From Aquicoccus porphyridii (lineage in GTDB: Bacteria > Pseudomonadota > Alphaproteobacteria > Rhodobacterales > Rhodobacteraceae), in contig NZ_VINQ01000022.1 in NCBI RefSeq assembly GCF_008369105.1, positions 1 through 56,885 on the forward strand: 56,885 nt of DNA, given 5' to 3'. The notes under the pieces are model-generated. The model saw only the letters and a program-made list of their open reading frames with translations, was not told where the DNA came from and did no database searches. This document shows positions 42,986 through 52,074 of this stretch, piece by piece; position 1 is the first letter of the stretch; every line of letters begins with the position of its first letter. The translations under genes and the position numbers were made by a program.

Positions 42986-43324
42986 ATGACTTATGTCGTG
43001 ACCGACAACTGCATCGCCTGCAAATATACCGACTGCGTCGAGGTCTGCCCGGTGGATTGCTTCTATGAGGGCGAGAACATGCTGGTGATCCATCCTGACG
43101 AATGTATCGACTGTGGCGTCTGCGAGCCGGAATGCCCCGCCGACGCGATCCGGCCCGACACCGAGCCGGAGATGGAAAACTGGGTCGAGTTCAACCGCAA
43201 ATACTCGGAAATGTGGCCGGTCATCATTTCCAAGAAAGACCCGTTGCCCGAGGCGGAAGAGCGCGATGGCGAGGATGGCAAGCTCGAGAAATATTTCTCG
43301 GAAACGCCGGGCGAGGGCGGCTGA
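42986..43324 (+). CDS. fdxA: 7Fe ferredoxin (3Fe-4S/4Fe-4S), FdxA type
   Basis: The product has 112 residues. The two cluster motifs are [19 protein letters not shown] (about 8-26) and the [12 protein letters not shown] motif (about 39-50), the layout of bacterial seven-iron ferredoxins. The C-terminal half ([17 protein letters not shown] ... GEGG) is the long extension usual in alphaproteobacterial FdxA. It is a soluble electron carrier; the partner enzymes are not identifiable. It stands alone, 72 bases after the S4 gene, with a 277-base gap to carD. Confidence 0.95.
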   Translation: MTYVVTDNCIACKYTDCVEVCPVDCFYEGENMLVIHPDECIDCGVCEPECPADAIRPDTEPEMENWVEFNRKYSEMWPVIISKKDPLPEAEERDGEDGKLEKYFSETPGEGG

Positions 43325-43404
43325 TTCGGCGTTTCCGGCGTGACGGAATGGCGGCCAAGTGCCTGACAGATCGGGGAAAATACCCTGATTGACGCAGGGG
43401 CACT

Positions 43405-43432
43405 TTGATTTGGTCGCGATTCGTGTTATATT
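43405..43432 (+). promoter_or_regulatory. Candidate promoter for carD
   Basis: TTGATT (43405-43410) and TATATT (43427-43432) are separated by 16 bases, a good sigma-70-like arrangement. It gives an untranslated leader of about 160 bases before carD. Confidence 0.5.
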
Positions 43433-43601
43433 CCTGATACAAATGATGAGATTTGCCTGACACCATCCAAACGAGCTTCTGTTCCTTGGGTGGTTTTATT
43501 TGCGCAAAATCAATCTGCACGGGGGCGTGTGTTACGCCCTGTGTGAGTTGTTTTCGCAGTGACCGGGCGGGTTTCGGGAATGCAATGCGAGGAATGATTG
43601 C

Positions 43602-44111
43602 ATGAGCAAGGCGAAGAAGTCGGAGTTTCGTCCGAATGATTATGTTGTGTATCCGGCCCATGGTGTGGGCCAGATCGTGTCGATCGAAAAGCAGGAGGTC
43701 GCGGGTTTCGAGCTCGAACTGTTCGTGATCTCGTTTGAAAAGGACAAGATGACCCTACGGGTGCCGACCAACCGCGCCACCGAGATCGGTATGCGCGGAC
43801 TGTCGAGCCCGGATGTGGTGAGCCAGGCGATGAAGACGCTCAAGGGCAAGGCCAAGGTCAAACGCGCGATGTGGTCGCGCCGGGCGCAGGAATATGAGCA
43901 GAAGATCAACTCGGGTGACCTGATCGCGATTGCCGAGGTGGTGCGCGACCTGCATCGCAGCGACGATCAGCGCGAACAGAGCTATTCCGAACGCCAGCTT
44001 TACGAGGCGGCGCTGGAACGGCTGACCCGGGAAATGGCCGCTGTTGCAGGCGGCGACGAGATTACTGCTGCCAAGCAACTGGACGAGGTTCTGTTGTCGC
44101 GCGCGGCCTGA
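43602..44111 (+). CDS. carD: CarD-family transcriptional regulator
   Basis: The product has 169 residues. The N-terminal CarD/TRCF RNA-polymerase-interacting domain is clear (RPNDYVVYPAHGVGQIVSIEKQEVAGFELELFVISFEKDKMTLRVP, about 10-54). The C-terminal helical DNA-binding part follows (RRAQEYEQKINSGDLIAIAEVVRDLHR, SERQLYEAALERL). CarD stabilises the open promoter complex, especially at rRNA promoters. It appears monocistronic, with its own promoter candidate and a strong terminator. Confidence 0.95.
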   Translation: MSKAKKSEFRPNDYVVYPAHGVGQIVSIEKQEVAGFELELFVISFEKDKMTLRVPTNRATEIGMRGLSSPDVVSQAMKTLKGKAKVKRAMWSRRAQEYEQKINSGDLIAIAEVVRDLHRSDDQREQSYSERQLYEAALERLTREMAAVAGGDEITAAKQLDEVLLSRAA

Positions 44112-44136
44112 TTTCCAGCGTCTTATCAAGGTATTG

Positions 44137-44163
44137 ACCGCGTCCCATCGGGGCGCGGTTTTA
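44137..44163 (+). terminator. Rho-independent terminator of carD
   Basis: ACCGCGTCCC and GGGGCGCGGT form a 10-bp stem (one G-U pair) with loop ATC, followed by TTTACTTTT. It lies 26 bases after the carD stop. Confidence 0.85.
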
Positions 44164-44302
44164 CTTTTGGCCGCTCGTCGAGGCGCTGCGGCGGCGGCTC
44201 CCGGCCCACCCTCCCCGCCACCACCGCAGCGCGGCGCTCGCGCACCGTGCGGGCCATTGGTGAGGGCGGGAAATGAGTATTTTCGCCAAGAAAGAGGGAC
44301 GC

Positions 44303-45058
44303 TCAGAGCGCGGCGGAGAGGGCGATCAGGGCCGTGATCTCGGTGATTTGCTGGGTGGCGCCGAGCACGTCGCCGGTCTGTCCGCCGATCTTTCCGTGGG
44401 CGATGCGCATGGTGGCGGCGGTCATGATCGCGACGGCAAGGATGGCGGGCAGGGCGGCTGTGCCGGTGAGCAGGATCGTGGCGAAGAGAGCGATGGCGCA
44501 GGCGGTGGCGGCGATGATGGCTGCCGGGCGTCCGGTTGCGTGCGAGAGACCGTCGGTGCGGGCATGGGGGAGTGTGGCCATGGTCACGACCATCGCGGCG
44601 CGCGACAGGGCGGCGGCGGCCATGATCGCCGGGATCATGAAAATACCCAAGGAAACCAGTGCCATGGCGCGAAGCCCGAGGCCCAGGGCCAGGGCGATGA
44701 CGCCATAGGCACCGATCCGGCTGTCGCGCATGATGTCAAGCCGGCGGGCGCGATCATGACCGCCCCAGAACCCGTCAGCCATATCGGCAAGACCGTCTTC
44801 ATGCATCGCACCGGTGAGGATGACGAGCGTGAGCAGGGCAAGGAGAACGATGATTTCTTTAGGTAATCCAATGGCTTGGCAGGTAACGGCGACGCAGCTG
44901 GCGAGCCCGGCCAGCATCAGGCCGACGAGCGGCCAACTCCATGCGCTCGCGGCGCCGCGGGCATAGGCGGCGGTGGGCAGGTGGACGGGCAGGCGCGTGA
45001 GCAGCGAGAGCGCGACCGCGAGGTCGCGCAGCGAAGCCGAGGGGCGGGGGTCGAGCAT
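44303..45058 (-). CDS. cobS: Adenosylcobinamide-GDP ribazoletransferase
   Basis: This membrane enzyme performs the last step of the nucleotide-loop assembly of cobalamin. The product has 251 residues with several hydrophobic helices. The family signature is [37 protein letters not shown] (about 83-119), including the Mg-binding acidic motif [10 protein letters not shown]. The N-terminal [10 protein letters not shown] is typical. It is divergent from cobT with 79 bases between starts; no cobalamin riboswitch fits in that gap. Confidence 0.94.
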   Translation of the reverse strand: MLDPRPSASLRDLAVALSLLTRLPVHLPTAAYARGAASAWSWPLVGLMLAGLASCVAVTCQAIGLPKEIIVLLALLTLVILTGAMHEDGLADMADGFWGGHDRARRLDIMRDSRIGAYGVIALALGLGLRAMALVSLGIFMIPAIMAAAALSRAAMVVTMATLPHARTDGLSHATGRPAAIIAATACAIALFATILLTGTAALPAILAVAIMTAATMRIAHGKIGGQTGDVLGATQQITEITALIALSAAL

Positions 45059-45137
45059 GATCGAATCCGTTTTTCGGGTTGTGAACGCGCCTTGGGGGGT
45101 TAAACACGCCCAAAGGGATCAGATCAACGGGGTTTCC

Positions 45138-46151
45138 ATGGCCGATTTCACGAATATTTCCGGGTTTCGTAAATTTCTCGAAACCGCACCGCAAAGCATT
45201 GAAAAGGCGCGGGTTTCTGCGGAAGAGCGCAACGCGGTGCTGACCAAACCGCCGGGGGCGTTGGGGCGATTGGAGGACCTGGCGATCTGGTACGCGGGGT
45301 GGCGCGGCGATGCGCGGCCACGGGTGGAGCGCCCGCAAGTCATTGTTTTCGCGGGAAATCATGGGGTTGCGGCGCGAGGGGTTTCGGCGTTTCCGGCGGA
45401 AGTCACGGCGCAGATGGTGGAGAATTTTCGCGCCGGTGGTGCGGCGATCAACCAGTTGGCGGAAAATTTTTCCGCCCGGATGGATGTTTTCGCGCTCGAC
45501 CTCGACCACCCTACCGGGGATTTCACCCAAGGCCCGGCGATGGACGAAGCGGAGTTTTATCAAGCGATTCAAACGGGTTGGGACGCTGTGGACCCGGAGG
45601 CCGACCTGTTGGTGACGGGCGAGATGGGGATCGGCAACACCACCAGCGCGGCGGCGGTGGCCTGTGGCCTATATGGCGGCGCACCCGAGGATTGGGTGGG
45701 TCGGGGAACCGGCGTGGACGAGGCGGGATTGGCCCTCAAGGCGCAGGTGGTGCGTGATGGAATCACGTTGCATTCCAATGCCTTGGGAGATTCGTTCGAG
45801 GTTCTGCGCCGGTTGGGCGGACGGGAACTGGCGGCGATGGCGGGCGCGATGGCGCGGGCGCGCGTGTTGCGGATTCCGGTCATTCTTGACGGGTTCATCT
45901 GTTGCGCCGCGGCGGCCTGTCTCGAGCGGGCGGTGCCCGGCGCGCTGGATCACGCGGTCGCGGGGCATGAGAGCATCGAGCCGGGGCATTCCAAGATATT
46001 GAAAGAATTTGGAAAAGAGCCGCTGTTGCGGCTGGGGATGCGGCTTGGTGAAGGCAGTGGCGGGGCGCTGGCGATCGGCGTCTTGCAGGGGGCGCTGGCC
46101 TGTCATTCGGGCATGGCGACATTCGCCGAGGCCGGGGTGTCGGAGGGGTAA
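45138..46151 (+). CDS. cobT: Nicotinate-nucleotide-dimethylbenzimidazole phosphoribosyltransferase
   Basis: The enzyme makes alpha-ribazole-phosphate for the lower ligand of cobalamin. The product has 337 residues, starting [15 protein letters not shown]. Signatures are [50 protein letters not shown], and [17 protein letters not shown] with the catalytic Glu near the C-terminus. It is paired divergently with cobS, whose reaction uses its product. Longer open frames upstream are ignored because they would run through the cobS start. Confidence 0.95.
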   Translation: MADFTNISGFRKFLETAPQSIEKARVSAEERNAVLTKPPGALGRLEDLAIWYAGWRGDARPRVERPQVIVFAGNHGVAARGVSAFPAEVTAQMVENFRAGGAAINQLAENFSARMDVFALDLDHPTGDFTQGPAMDEAEFYQAIQTGWDAVDPEADLLVTGEMGIGNTTSAAAVACGLYGGAPEDWVGRGTGVDEAGLALKAQVVRDGITLHSNALGDSFEVLRRLGGRELAAMAGAMARARVLRIPVILDGFICCAAAACLERAVPGALDHAVAGHESIEPGHSKILKEFGKEPLLRLGMRLGEGSGGALAIGVLQGALACHSGMATFAEAGVSEG

Positions 46152-46219
46152 TTAACATTCTGCAATGCAGCGCAAACCGGGGGGTGACTCCCGGCTGCGC
46201 CCCGGCTGTCGGGCGCGCA

Positions 46220-46254
46220 CCGCCGCGTTGCAGCATTGGCGCGGCGGCGTTTGT
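46220..46254 (+). terminator. Terminator-like hairpin after cobT
   Basis: CCGCCGCG (46220-46227) and CGCGGCGG (46240-46247) form a perfect 8-bp stem with a 12-base loop, followed by CGTTTGTT. It lies between cobT and the MarR gene. Confidence 0.55.
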
Positions 46255-46324
46255 TACACCTGCGTGCGGGGCTGCAACGATTCGCCCACTTGCCCAGAGC
46301 GTTGAAATCGGCCATTGAAGCGCC

Positions 46325-46804
46325 ATGACGACACCCGATCCAGACCGGCCCGACGCAGGGGCCCGGACCCGGCCCGACCTGCCGGAGACCTCGCGCTCGC
46401 TGCCCATCGTGATGCTGCGGGCGCGTGAAACGATGATGGCGCCGATCCGGCAGATGTTGCAGAAGGTCGATGTGACCGAGCAGCAATGGCGGGTGCTGCG
46501 GGTTCTGGACGAGCGTGGCACGCTGGACCCCAAGGACCTCGCGCAGGCGGCGTGCCTGCTCAACCCCAGCCTGACGCGGATCATGCAGCATCTGGAGCGC
46601 AAGGGGTTGATCCGCCGCAAGGACCACCCGAGCGACCGGCGCAAGGTGCTGCTCGACATCACGCCCGAGGGGGTGGCCCTGCTCAGGGCGGCGGCACCCG
46701 AGAGCCAGGCGATCTTTGCCCGGCTCGAAGAGCAATTGGGGCGCGACAAGGTGGAACGGTTGCTCGATCTTCTCAACGAGTTGAGCGGGCTGGAACTGGA
46801 TTAG
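46325..46804 (+). CDS. MarR-family regulator, HpaR-like
   Basis: The product has 159 residues. After a polar N-terminus, the winged HTH reads LPIVMLRARETMMAPIRQMLQKVDVTEQQWRVLRVLDERGTLDPKDLAQAACLLNPSLTRIMQHLERKGLIRRKDHPSDRRKVLLDITPEG. The LxxxLLxARE and VTEQQWRVLRVL stretches are typical of HpaR, the repressor of homoprotocatechuate-type pathways, but no such pathway genes are adjacent. It ends 19 bases before the convergent ATPase gene. Confidence 0.85.
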   Translation: MTTPDPDRPDAGARTRPDLPETSRSLPIVMLRARETMMAPIRQMLQKVDVTEQQWRVLRVLDERGTLDPKDLAQAACLLNPSLTRIMQHLERKGLIRRKDHPSDRRKVLLDITPEGVALLRAAAPESQAIFARLEEQLGRDKVERLLDLLNELSGLELD

Positions 46805-46823
46805 GGCCTGTGCCCGTCGAGCC

Positions 46824-48437
46824 TCAGGCCGCGCCCAATTGCCAGTCGGTTCCCGGCACCGCGGCCAGAAGGGTGCGGGTATACTCCTGCTGCGGGTTGA
46901 GAAACACCTCGTGGACGGGGCCGATCTCGACCAGTTTGCCAAGCTGCATCACCGCGACCCGGTCACAGAGCTGGGCGGCGACGCGCATGTCATGGGTAAT
47001 GAAGATGAGCGACAGGTCGAGCCGTTGTTGCAGACCGCGCAGCAGGTCCAGCACCTGGGCCTGGATCGAGACATCGAGCGCCGAGACGGCCTCGTCCGCG
47101 ATGATAAGGTCGGGGTCCATCGCCAGCGCGCGGGCGATGCCGATGCGCTGACGCTGGCCGCCGGAAAATTCGTGCGGGTAGCGGTCGGCCGCGCCTGCGT
47201 CGAGTTCCACGATTTCCAGCAATTCGCGCGCGCGGGCATGGGCCTTGTCGCGGGGCACGCCCTGCACGATCGGCCCTTCGCAGAGCGCGTGCAGGACCGT
47301 CTTGCGCGGGTTGAGCGAGGCATAGGGATCTTGAAAGATCATCTGCACCCGGCGCCGTGCGCTGCGCAATTCCGCGGCCGTGAGGGTGTTCATGTCCTGC
47401 CCGTCGAGGATGATCTCGCCGCTGTCCGGCTCGACCAGCCGGACGATGGCGCGGCCCACGGTGGATTTGCCCGAGCCGCTTTCGCCGACGATGCCGAGAA
47501 CCTCGCCGCGGGCGACCTCGAACGATACGTCGTCGATCGCCTTCACCTCGCGCTTGGGCTTGAAGAAGCCGCCCGAGGTGACAAAGGTCTTGCGCAGGTT
47601 GCGCACCTGCAACACCGGCTGTGCCGTGACCGGCGCGGGGTCGGGCACGGTGTCGGACGGGATCGCGGCGAGAAGTGCCTTGGTATAGTCGTGCTGTGGT
47701 GCGTCCAGCACCGCCTGGGCGGTGCCTGCCTCGACGATCTCGCCGTAGCGCATGACGATGACGCGGTCGGCGATTTCGGCCACCACGCCGAAATCATGGG
47801 TGATGAACATCACCGACATGCCATGGCGTTGCTGGATCGTCTTGATGAGGTTGAGGATCTGCGCCTGCGTCGTCACATCGAGCGCGGTGGTGGGTTCATC
47901 GGCGATCAGGATCGCGGGATCGAGTGCCAGCGCCATGGCGATCATCGCGCGCTGGCGTTGCCCGCCCGAAAGCTGGAACGGATAGGCGCGGATGATCTTT
48001 TCGGGGTCGGGCAGGCCGACCTCGTTGATCAGGGCCAGCGCCTTTTGCCGCCGTTCCGCCGGGCTGTGGCGGTTATGGGCCTCGAACACCTCGGCGATCT
48101 GGTCGCCGATCCGCATCAAGGGGTTGAGCGCGGTCATCGGTTCCTGGAAGATCATGCCGATGCGGTCGCCGCGCAGCTTGCGCCGCTCGTGCGCGGGCAG
48201 CTGCATCAGGTCGCGGGATTCGAAATGCGCGCTGCCCTTGGCGACCTCGACCTGTTCGGGCAGGAGACCCATCAGCGCATTCGCCGTCATGGATTTGCCC
48301 GAGCCGGATTCGCCCACGACGCAGAGGATCTCGCCCGCGTAGAGGTCGAAGGTGATGTTCTGGACGGCAAATTCGCGATCCGCCCCCGGGGGCAGCGAAA
48401 TCGCCAGGTCGCGGATCGTCAGGACGGGATCTGCCAT
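46824..48437 (-). CDS. Second peptide ABC importer, fused double ATPase
   Basis: The product has 537 residues with two ABC domains: Walker A GESGSGKSM (about 42-50) and GESGSGKST in the second half, signatures LSGGQRQRAMIA and FSGGQRQRIGIA, and Walker B AILIADEPTTALD and LIIADEAVSALD. The start chosen is MADPVLTIRDLAISLPPG with GGGGCG upstream; the open frame beyond it lies in the preceding permease gene. Shorter than the first-cluster homologue, it lacks the long linker between domains. It serves the permeases at 48440-50259. Confidence 0.92.
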   Translation of the reverse strand: MADPVLTIRDLAISLPPGADREFAVQNITFDLYAGEILCVVGESGSGKSMTANALMGLLPEQVEVAKGSAHFESRDLMQLPAHERRKLRGDRIGMIFQEPMTALNPLMRIGDQIAEVFEAHNRHSPAERRQKALALINEVGLPDPEKIIRAYPFQLSGGQRQRAMIAMALALDPAILIADEPTTALDVTTQAQILNLIKTIQQRHGMSVMFITHDFGVVAEIADRVIVMRYGEIVEAGTAQAVLDAPQHDYTKALLAAIPSDTVPDPAPVTAQPVLQVRNLRKTFVTSGGFFKPKREVKAIDDVSFEVARGEVLGIVGESGSGKSTVGRAIVRLVEPDSGEIILDGQDMNTLTAAELRSARRRVQMIFQDPYASLNPRKTVLHALCEGPIVQGVPRDKAHARARELLEIVELDAGAADRYPHEFSGGQRQRIGIARALAMDPDLIIADEAVSALDVSIQAQVLDLLRGLQQRLDLSLIFITHDMRVAAQLCDRVAVMQLGKLVEIGPVHEVFLNPQQEYTRTLLAAVPGTDWQLGAA

Positions 48438-48439
48438 GC

Positions 48440-49279
48440 TCAACGCCCCTTTCTGGCCAGGCGCGGGTTGAGTGCGTCGTTCAGCCCCTCGCCAATCAGG
48501 TTCAGCGCCAGCACCGTCAACAGGATTGCCACGCCGGGGATGAAACTGAGCCACCAGGCGTTGCGGATCACCGTGCGCGCCGCGCCGATCATGTAGCCCC
48601 AGCTCATGATGTTGGGATCGCCGAGGCCAAGGAAGGACAGCGAGCTTTCCAGCAGGATCGCCGTGGCCACCATGAGCGAGGCCATGACGATGATCGGCGA
48701 CATCGCGTTGGGCAGGATATGCCCGAAGAGGATGCGCATGTTCGACAGGCCGGCGAGCCGCGCGGCATCGACGAATTCGCGGTTGCGCAGCGACAGCACC
48801 TCGGCCCGCACGAGGCGTGCCACGGGCGGCCAGCTGACGATGGCGATGGCAAGGGTGATCGTGGGCAGGGTCGGCTCAAGGATCGCCACCAGCACGATGG
48901 CCAGCGCGAAATTGGGGATGGTCTGGAAAAATTCGGTGAAGCGCATCGCCCCGTCATCGACCAGACCGCCATAGAACCCCGCAAGGGCCCCGAGCGGCAC
49001 CCCGATCAGAAGCGCCACGAGGGTCGAGACCAGTCCGACGATCAGCGACACCCGTGCGCCGTGCACCAGCCCCGCCGCCACGTCGCGACCCAGCGTATCG
49101 GTGCCCAGCGGGAAACCGTCGGTGGAAAACGGCGTCAGGAACGGGCGCTGCACCATCTTCCACGGGCTGTCGGGATAGATCAGCGGCGCGAACACCGCCA
49201 GCAGCACAACCACGATCAGGATCAGTGCCCCCAGAAGCGCGCCCTTGTTGCGCGAAAACCGTTTCAGGAAATCCATCAT
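48440..49279 (-). CDS. Second peptide ABC importer permease (DppC type)
   Basis: The product has 279 residues, starting MMDFLKRFSRNKGALLGALILIVVVLLAVFAPLIYPDSPW. The DppC feature DGFPLGTDTLGRDVAAGLVHGAR is present, followed by about five helices. The EAA loop is in FVDAARLAGLSNMRILFGHILPNAMSPIIV. It forms the channel with the DppB-type permease encoded 14 bases upstream and is followed by the ATPase gene after two bases. Confidence 0.92.
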   Translation of the reverse strand: MMDFLKRFSRNKGALLGALILIVVVLLAVFAPLIYPDSPWKMVQRPFLTPFSTDGFPLGTDTLGRDVAAGLVHGARVSLIVGLVSTLVALLIGVPLGALAGFYGGLVDDGAMRFTEFFQTIPNFALAIVLVAILEPTLPTITLAIAIVSWPPVARLVRAEVLSLRNREFVDAARLAGLSNMRILFGHILPNAMSPIIVMASLMVATAILLESSLSFLGLGDPNIMSWGYMIGAARTVIRNAWWLSFIPGVAILLTVLALNLIGEGLNDALNPRLARKGR

Positions 49280-49293
49280 GTCCCCGGCCCCCT

Positions 49294-50259
49294 TCAGATT
49301 CGCGGATCAATCAGCCGATAAACGAGATCGGTGATGATGTTGAAGGCGATCACCATGGCCGCCGAGACAAGGAAAACCCCGAGGAGTGTGTTGTAATCGC
49401 GTGCGGTCAGGCTTTCGAACATCAGTCGTCCGATCCCCGGCCAGGCGAAGACCGTTTCGGTCAGAACCGCGCCCCCCACCAGTTGCCCGGCTTGAAGCCC
49501 AGCCAGCGTGACCACCGGCAGCAATGCGTTGCGCAGGATGTGGCGGCGGCGGATCACCCGTTCATTGAGCCCCTTGGCGCGCGCCGTCTTGACGAAATCC
49601 ATCTGGCTGACTTCGAGCACCGAGGAGCGGGTCATGCGCAGGTAGACCGCCATGAAGAACAGCCCCAGCGTCAGCGCGGGCAGAAAGAGGTGGCGCAGCC
49701 GGTCGATCAGCAGTTCGAACCCGGTATACCCGGCCCCGACCGATCCATAGCCAAAGGCCGGGAACCATCCCAGCTTGACCGAGAACAGAACCACCGCCAT
49801 CAGCGCCACCCAGAAGAGCGGCGTGGCATAGAACAGCAACGCGACCGACGTTATCGCGCTGTCGCCCCAGCGCCCCTGCCGGGCAGCGGCGGCGAGGCCG
49901 AACACGATGCCAAGCAGAAGCGACATGAAAAACGCGGTCAGTGTGAGCAGCAAGGTGGCGGGCAGGCGATCGAGGATCAGGTCCAGCACCGGCATCTGCT
50001 GGCGATAGGAATAGCCGAGGTCGAGCTGCACCACCCCCGAGACATAGGTCCAGAACTGCACGTAAAGCGGCTGATCCAGCCCGAATTGCGCGCGCAGCTG
50101 GGCGATGAATTTTTCATCCGCCGCGCCCGCTTCGCCGGCCATCACGGCGGCCGGATCGCCCGGTGCGGCGTGGATCAGGAAGAAGTTCAGGATCACGATC
50201 AGCAAAAGCGTGATCGCCGCTTTTGCCAGCCGACTGAGAATGGCCCATGCAATGCCCAT
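49294..50259 (-). CDS. Second peptide ABC importer permease (DppB type)
   Basis: The product has 321 residues. After the first helix (ITLLLIVILNFFLIHAAPGDPAAVMAGEAG) comes the conserved APGDP motif and an extracytoplasmic segment. Five more helices follow, and the EAA loop is FVKTARAKGLNERVIRRRHILRNALLPVVTLAGLQAG. It is the first membrane gene after the binding protein and is separated from it by the GC stem-loop at 50308-50338. Confidence 0.92.
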   Translation of the reverse strand: MGIAWAILSRLAKAAITLLLIVILNFFLIHAAPGDPAAVMAGEAGAADEKFIAQLRAQFGLDQPLYVQFWTYVSGVVQLDLGYSYRQQMPVLDLILDRLPATLLLTLTAFFMSLLLGIVFGLAAAARQGRWGDSAITSVALLFYATPLFWVALMAVVLFSVKLGWFPAFGYGSVGAGYTGFELLIDRLRHLFLPALTLGLFFMAVYLRMTRSSVLEVSQMDFVKTARAKGLNERVIRRRHILRNALLPVVTLAGLQAGQLVGGAVLTETVFAWPGIGRLMFESLTARDYNTLLGVFLVSAAMVIAFNIITDLVYRLIDPRI

Positions 50260-50307
50260 CGTTACGCGCAGCCCTGTTGGTTGGGATCGTTCATTCTATG
50301 GTCAGTT

Positions 50308-50338
50308 CCCGGGCCCGGGGAGAGATCCCGGGCCCGGG
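50308..50338 (-). terminator. Very GC-rich stem-loop between second binding-protein and permease genes
   Basis: Arms 50308-50320 and 50326-50338 pair over 13 positions (one G-U), built of CCCGGG units, with a five-base loop. There is no T tract. Probably a partial terminator or mRNA stabiliser that sets binding protein above permease. Confidence 0.65.
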
Positions 50339-50355
50339 TCTGCGGGTTGCCCCGC

Positions 50356-51900
50356 TTACTTTTCGACCCACGCGTCGCGCAGACCGTCGTTCACCCCGAT
50401 GGCGGTGGTGACGAGATCCTTGACCTCGCAGCGATAGATCGTGGGAAACTCGATCTCCAGGAGCCAGGCCACGGGCACGTCATCGACCAGCGTCTGCTGC
50501 ACCTTGGTATAGATCTCCTGCCGCTCTTCGGGGGTGGCGGCCACGGCGGCCTCGGCGAACATCGCGTCAACTTCGGGGTTTTCATACCCGGCCACGTTGT
50601 TCCACGGGCTGCCCTTGGCGATGTTGGAGCTCAGGTAGCTGCGGGCCACGCCTAGCGCCGGATCGCCATATTGGTAGAGATAGGTGAAGGCGATGTCGAA
50701 ATCCCATTCCGACTGTTTCTGGTTCCAGCCGGCCACGTCGGTGGCGACCAGTTCGACATTGACGCCGACCTCTTCGAGGTTCTGCTTCATTGCCTCGGCC
50801 CAGCGCTGCCAGGTTTCGCCGTAGGGCAGGGGCAGGATGCGCACGGTTTCGCCGTCATAACCTGCGGCCTCAAGATGTTCGCGTGCCTTGTCCTGATCCT
50901 GATCATACATGATCGTATCGTCGGAGTAGAAATTCGTCTTGGACGAGACCGGGCTGGTGGCGACCTTGCCAAAGCCGTTCCAGATCACGTCTCTCACGAA
51001 TTCGCGGTCCATCGCGTACATCAGCGCCTTGCGGAAATCCTTGTTCGCGGTGGGGCCTTCGCGCGTGTTCAGCCACGCCATGGCGTGCGGTGCGAAATAT
51101 TCCCAGCCCTGGCCGGTCGAGCAGACGCCATCCATCGCGGTCAGGCGCTGCACATCCCAGTTCTCGACCGAGCCGCCGGGCAACACGTCGACTTCACCGT
51201 TCTCGAACGCCACGGCGCGCGAGGCCGCATCGGGCACGACGCGATAATAGACCTCGTCGAGATAGGGTTTGCCCTCCAGATAGTAATCCTCGTTCTTGAC
51301 GAGGTGGATATAGCTGCCCTTGTTCCATTCCTCGAACTTGAACGGGCCGGTGCCGATGGGCGTGTTGTTGGCCGGGTTGTTGGCGTAATCCGTGCCTTCA
51401 TAGATATGTTTGGGGATCATCGGCATGGTGCCGTTTTCGAACACGCCGATGAACGGGCCGAAGGGGTTCTTGAGCTTGAATTCAACGGTGTGATCGTCGA
51501 GCGCGGTCACGCTTTCGACATGTTCGAGGCTGACGCGCAGGCGGGGGTGGGTTTCGCGCAGGAACTCATCGACCGAGAACACCACGTCATCGGCGTTGAA
51601 ATCCTCGCCGTCGTGCCACTTGACGCCTTCGCGCAGGTTGAACGTATAGGTCAGCGCGTCATCCGAAATCTCCCAGGATTCCGCCAGTGACGGCTGCGGG
51701 TTGAGATCGGTGTCATAGCGCAGCAGGCTTTCATAGATATCGCCCGCGACAAGCTGTGTCGGGCCGTTCTGCACCAGCCCCAGCATCAGGCTGGGCGGTT
51801 CGGGCTGCACCACGATGTCGAGCCGTCCACCGGCCTCTTGCGCCGCGGCGGGCAAGGCAAGGCCGGTGGCCAAAATGGTCGAAATCAGGAAATTTCTCAT
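50356..51900 (-). CDS. Second peptide-binding protein (SBP_bac_5)
   Basis: The product has 514 residues. A Sec signal peptide (MRNFLISTILATGLALPAAAQ) precedes a family-5 binding protein: QPEPPSLMLGLVQNGPTQLVAGDIYESLLRYD, LREGVKWHDGEDFNADDVVFSVDEF and the C-terminal VPVAWLLEIEFPTIYRCEV. The start follows GGGAGACGACA. It captures peptides, or nickel/opine-type ligands known for some members, for the importer encoded downstream. It is divergent from the GntR regulator gene across a gap with a TTGTCGACAA palindrome. Confidence 0.92.
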   Translation of the reverse strand: MRNFLISTILATGLALPAAAQEAGGRLDIVVQPEPPSLMLGLVQNGPTQLVAGDIYESLLRYDTDLNPQPSLAESWEISDDALTYTFNLREGVKWHDGEDFNADDVVFSVDEFLRETHPRLRVSLEHVESVTALDDHTVEFKLKNPFGPFIGVFENGTMPMIPKHIYEGTDYANNPANNTPIGTGPFKFEEWNKGSYIHLVKNEDYYLEGKPYLDEVYYRVVPDAASRAVAFENGEVDVLPGGSVENWDVQRLTAMDGVCSTGQGWEYFAPHAMAWLNTREGPTANKDFRKALMYAMDREFVRDVIWNGFGKVATSPVSSKTNFYSDDTIMYDQDQDKAREHLEAAGYDGETVRILPLPYGETWQRWAEAMKQNLEEVGVNVELVATDVAGWNQKQSEWDFDIAFTYLYQYGDPALGVARSYLSSNIAKGSPWNNVAGYENPEVDAMFAEAAVAATPEERQEIYTKVQQTLVDDVPVAWLLEIEFPTIYRCEVKDLVTTAIGVNDGLRDAWVEK

Positions 51901-52053
51901 TGTCGTCTCCCTGTTGCAAGGTATGCGCGGGCTGATTTGTTGTCGTGTCGGCGTTGTGGCCGACACCCCGTCTGGATGGCCCGCGCGTGGCGGGATCGGC
52001 CTGTTGGCCATATGTCTCAGGGTTCATGCGGGGGGCGGTCGAGTCAAGTTAAA

Positions 52054-52063
52054 TTGTCGACAA
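52054..52063. promoter_or_regulatory. GntR-type operator TTGTCGACAA
   Basis: A perfect 10-base palindrome of the TTGT-n-ACAA kind used by FCD-type GntR regulators. It lies 11 bases before the GntR start and 153 bases before the divergent binding-protein gene, suited to repress both. Confidence 0.6.
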
Positions 52064-52074
52064 ACGACAGTTTC

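Noticed and set aside
45059-45137. A cobalamin riboswitch between cobS and cobT
   Set aside because: The 79-base gap is too short and shows no B12-box-like sequence.
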